DNA of 64,000 nucleotides from Candidatus Nitrospira allomarina (GTDB lineage: Bacteria; Nitrospirota; Nitrospiria; Nitrospirales; UBA8639). The position numbers and the translations under genes were made by a program. The notes under the pieces are model-generated. The model was not told where the DNA came from, made no database searches, and was given only the letters and a program-made list of their open reading frames with translations. Positions within the stretch are counted from its first letter, which is position 1. Every line of letters begins with the position of its first letter. Of the stretch, positions 61,952-64,000 are shown one piece after another. The DNA lies in NCBI RefSeq assembly GCF_032050975.1, contig NZ_CP116967.1, positions 2,291,001-2,355,000 on the forward strand, written 5' to 3'.

Positions 61952-62437
61952 CTATTGTTCGTAAGCCTCTTGTAGGCGTTTGATGTCAAGTTTCTTCATT
62001 TGAAGGAGGGTACTCATGACTCTATTGGTTTTTTTATGATCGTGGCTTTGCATCATTTCGCTTAGCACAGTTGGAACAATTTGCCATGACAACCCATACT
62101 TGTCTTTCAGCCAACCGCATTGACCTTTTTCACCACCATCTGAGAGTTTTTCCCATAGCTCGTCTACCTCTTCCTGGGATGCGCAATGTATGATAAACGA
62201 TACGGCTTCCGTAAATCGGAAATGCGGTCCTCCATTTAAGGCCATAAATTCTTGTCCGTCGAGCTGGAATGTGACGGTCATCACTGATCCCTTGGGTCTA
62301 CCGGAAACCTTTGCGCCTTCCTCTCCATAATGGGTGATATTCCCTATCTTGGTATTCTTGAAAATCGACACATAAAAATTCACTGCCTCTTCAGCCTGAT
62401 TATCGAACCACAAACACGGGCTGATTTTCTGCATCAT
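61952..62437 (-). CDS. VOC family protein (PhnB-like)
   Basis: The 161-residue protein belongs to the PhnB-type vicinal oxygen chelate family (glyoxalase/bleomycin resistance superfamily; often annotated as 3-demethylubiquinone-9 3-methyltransferase family). Sequence features are SPCLWFDNQAEEAVNFYVSI, the TVTFQLDGQEFMALNGGPHF region, and WLKDKYGLSWQIVPTVLSEM. The start at 62437 follows GAAGGCGC; an alternative ATG lies 3 bp later. Neighbouring genes are DGPF/YCII and DUF1579 proteins, a common grouping. Activity unknown. Confidence 0.9.
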   Translation of the reverse strand: MMQKISPCLWFDNQAEEAVNFYVSIFKNTKIGNITHYGEEGAKVSGRPKGSVMTVTFQLDGQEFMALNGGPHFRFTEAVSFIIHCASQEEVDELWEKLSDGGEKGQCGWLKDKYGLSWQIVPTVLSEMMQSHDHKKTNRVMSTLLQMKKLDIKRLQEAYEQ

Positions 62438-62523
62438 GTTGTGCGCCTTCGCTGAGTGTAAATATGATCTGTTTGTCAACTTCGCGACCTTCCGGATGCC
62501 ATTGTACTCATAGCGGAATGTCC

Positions 62524-62880
62524 CTATTCCGTTGGCAAGCCCCCGATCTCTAAAACCGGTCGAATTTCGACCGTGCCCACCCGGGCCGCCGGGATTTGTG
62601 CGGCGATGTCCATTGCCTCATCCAGGTCCTTGGCTTCAATAAGAAAGTAGCCGCCCAGTTGTTCTCGTGTTTCAGCAAACGGACCATCGGTGATGAGCCG
62701 TTTGCCGTCTCGTATACGGATGCTGGTCGCCATAGTGACAGGATGCAAAGGAGCGGCCGCCAGATAATTCCCTTCAGCTTTAAGCCGGTGTGCAAGCTCC
62801 GTGGATTCTTTGTAACACTTTTCACGTCCGGCCTCGTCCCATGCCTGATCAGTTCCGTAAATCAACAGCATGTATTTCAT
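62524..62880 (-). CDS. YCII/DGPF-domain protein
   Basis: The 118-residue protein is of the YCII-related DGPF family (PF03795), named for the TDGPFAET motif, here in KRLITDGPFAETREQLGGYF. It begins MKYMLLIYGTDQAWDE, a ferredoxin-like strand start. The active-site pair His/Asp of YCII is uncertain. The ATG has GGAGGAATTC at good spacing. The family often sits next to ECF sigma factors and PhnB-like proteins; the PhnB-like gene is downstream here but no sigma factor is seen. Confidence 0.9.
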   Translation of the reverse strand: MKYMLLIYGTDQAWDEAGREKCYKESTELAHRLKAEGNYLAAAPLHPVTMATSIRIRDGKRLITDGPFAETREQLGGYFLIEAKDLDEAMDIAAQIPAARVGTVEIRPVLEIGGLPTE

Positions 62881-63001
62881 ATGAATTCCTCCACTAGAAC
62901 GAACGAACGCCAATGCCCCAATGAGCCCTAAACATTGCTGGACAAAAGGGCGACCGATGCGACAGATTGCAACGGAAGGTTTTTTTCCGCTATGGGTTCC
63001 G

Positions 63002-63601
63002 CTACTGTTTTCTGGTATAGGTGATCTCCATGATCCTCATTTCCTTGCCGCCGTGATGAGTCCCATACATATCAAACGTCTGGGTATTGTTGTCGACGAT
63101 CTTCCAGACCGCTCGATGCGTCATCTGCCCTCCGCCCGGCTCAGGATGCGATCCATTCAGCGTAATGGTCTTGCCATCGTCGCTCGCCGTTCCTTCCATG
63201 ATGAAAATCCCCGTCCCCATCGTATCCATCCAGGCCGTGACATATTTCTTGGTAATGTTGTCGTAGGCGTCGATTCCAATCCCGGAGAAGGGTTGTCCCA
63301 TCATTTGGCCAGTGTAGGCTTGGTAGAGGTAGCGTCCGTCCAGCAACATTTTCATTTCTGCGGTGCCGGTCGATTCTGTGGGAGGTTTGCCTGGTTCCAT
63401 CCATTCTTTGGATGTGGTCGTCCAGCTCCCGGCTAGGCTGGCAAACAACTTGTGCGGTTCGCCGGGAGCGGCCAGCTTCTTGTACATCTCCATCATGGCT
63501 TGTGGGTCCATCTGCTTTTCTTTGTCTGTGCCTGTGGCGATCACTGGATTGGCGGTCAGGGCAATACAGAGACAGGTGAATGTGATGATAGGAAAACGCA
63601 T
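63002..63601 (-). CDS. Exported DUF1579 family protein
   Basis: The 199-residue protein has a signal peptide (MRFPIITFTCLCIALTANPV) and a DUF1579 domain: MMEMYKKLAAPGEPHKLFAS, LAGSWTTTSKEWMEPGKPPT, then LDGRYLYQAYTGQMMGQPFS and a repeated beta pattern to the end (MYGTHHGGKEMRIMEITYTR). The family is of unknown function and common next to DGPF proteins. The start follows AAGGAGGC. It lies between two DGPF/YCII genes on the same strand. Confidence 0.9.
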   Translation of the reverse strand: MRFPIITFTCLCIALTANPVIATGTDKEKQMDPQAMMEMYKKLAAPGEPHKLFASLAGSWTTTSKEWMEPGKPPTESTGTAEMKMLLDGRYLYQAYTGQMMGQPFSGIGIDAYDNITKKYVTAWMDTMGTGIFIMEGTASDDGKTITLNGSHPEPGGGQMTHRAVWKIVDNNTQTFDMYGTHHGGKEMRIMEITYTRKQ

Positions 63602-63680
63602 AGATGCCTCCTTGTGATGAGATAATGAACACGGTTGAGATCAGTATGTCATGCTGTGAGTGACTGTTCAGAGGGTACTT

Positions 63681-64000
63681 TCATGAAGACAATTTTTTGC
63701 GTAGGTGCTCCTCTTGCTCCCTCAGCTCAGGCGTGAACTCTGGCCCGAAGTCCTCCGCCTCGAAGAGTTGGCGAATCTCAATCTCGCCTTCTTTGTCATC
63801 ACCTGCAGGATTCGGACAACGCTTGACCCAGTCGATCGCCTCTTCTTTCGAATTCACCTGCCAAACCCAATACCCGGCGATCAGTTCCTTGGTCTCGGCA
63901 AAGGGTCCGTCGGTAACCGTTCGCTTGTTTCCTGAAAACTGCACCCGCGCACCTTTTGAACTCGGGTGGAGCCCATCTCCTGCCAGCATGACGCCGGCTT
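63681..64000 (-). CDS. YCII/DGPF-domain protein, cut by the window end
   Basis: Only the C-terminal part is in the window. The frame reads through the edge: before the internal Met come codons for Ala-Gly-Val, matching the usual AGVMLAGDGLHPSSKGARVQ segment of the DGPF family, so the true start lies beyond 64000. The visible part has KRTVTDGPFAETKELIAGYW, WVKRCPNP and an ARG/acid-rich C-terminus. It is a paralogue of the gene at 62524 but of the longer subgroup. Confidence 0.85.
   Translation of the reverse strand, partial: AGVMLAGDGLHPSSKGARVQFSGNKRTVTDGPFAETKELIAGYWVWQVNSKEEAIDWVKRCPNPAGDDKEGEIEIRQLFEAEDFGPEFTPELREQEEHLRKKLSS

Overview
The window is a 64 kb piece of a bacterial chromosome of roughly 50% GC. 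I read it as a Nitrospirota (Nitrospira-like) genome. That assignment is inference: it rests on the many small periplasmic c-type cytochromes and stress proteins, on strong GGAGG-type ribosome sites, and on two short repeat families that look like those I associate with Nitrospira. There is no rRNA gene, convincing tRNA, CRISPR array, prophage or intact insertion sequence. Genes are mostly in short operons or single units, and many small hypothetical genes have very clear ribosome sites.

Layout. 0.4-2.7 kb: two small mono-heme cytochromes c around an exported IPT/TIG protein, then a 42-residue membrane peptide. 3.1-6.5 kb: cbpA-cbpM chaperone pair, a DegP/HtrA protease and a 29-residue membrane peptide. 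7-13 kb: SulP anion transporter, YfdX-like exported protein, several hypotheticals and an NhaR-type LysR regulator. 13-16 kb: a stress block with Hsp20, an exported coiled-coil protein and further tiny membrane or exported proteins with hairpin terminators. 16-22 kb: orphan nucleotidyltransferase, an MgtC-like gene remnant, gamma-glutamyltransferase, CBS-domain protein, alcohol dehydrogenase and a monofunctional peptidoglycan transglycosylase. 22-28 kb: a repeat-rich accessory stretch with a YefM-YoeB toxin-antitoxin pair, a hemopexin-repeat/cytochrome fusion, an orphan exported protein and a DEAD-box helicase. Four copies of a 190-240 bp interspersed repeat lie between these genes. 28-36.7 kb: a complete RND efflux operon divergent from an OmpR-type two-component system. 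37-43.4 kb: cupin, methyltransferase, lipoprotein, quinone oxidoreductase, then an orphan islet with a PIN-like protein and a poly-G frameshift locus. 43.4-47.5 kb: two ATP-grasp-type proteins around a CocE/NonD-type hydrolase. 48-58 kb: DUF3597, two different MscS channels, YjbQ, topoisomerase IB, HAD phosphatase, GlsB, AI-2E-type permease, SDR and hemerythrin. 58-64 kb: Ada plus 2OG-Fe(II) oxygenase, a BNR-repeat/MoaD-like pair, and a run of VOC, DGPF/YCII and DUF1579 genes cut by the window end.

The dominant theme is envelope and stress physiology: protein quality control (CbpA, Hsp20, DegP), osmotic channels, efflux, alkylation repair and redox or oxygen-responsive proteins. The parts most likely to hold something undescribed are the ATP-grasp/hydrolase cluster (43.4-47.5 kb), the hemopexin-cytochrome fusion (23.1-24.8 kb), the dispersed repeat family (21.8-28.1 kb) and the orphan islet with a G9 tract (41.2-43.3 kb).
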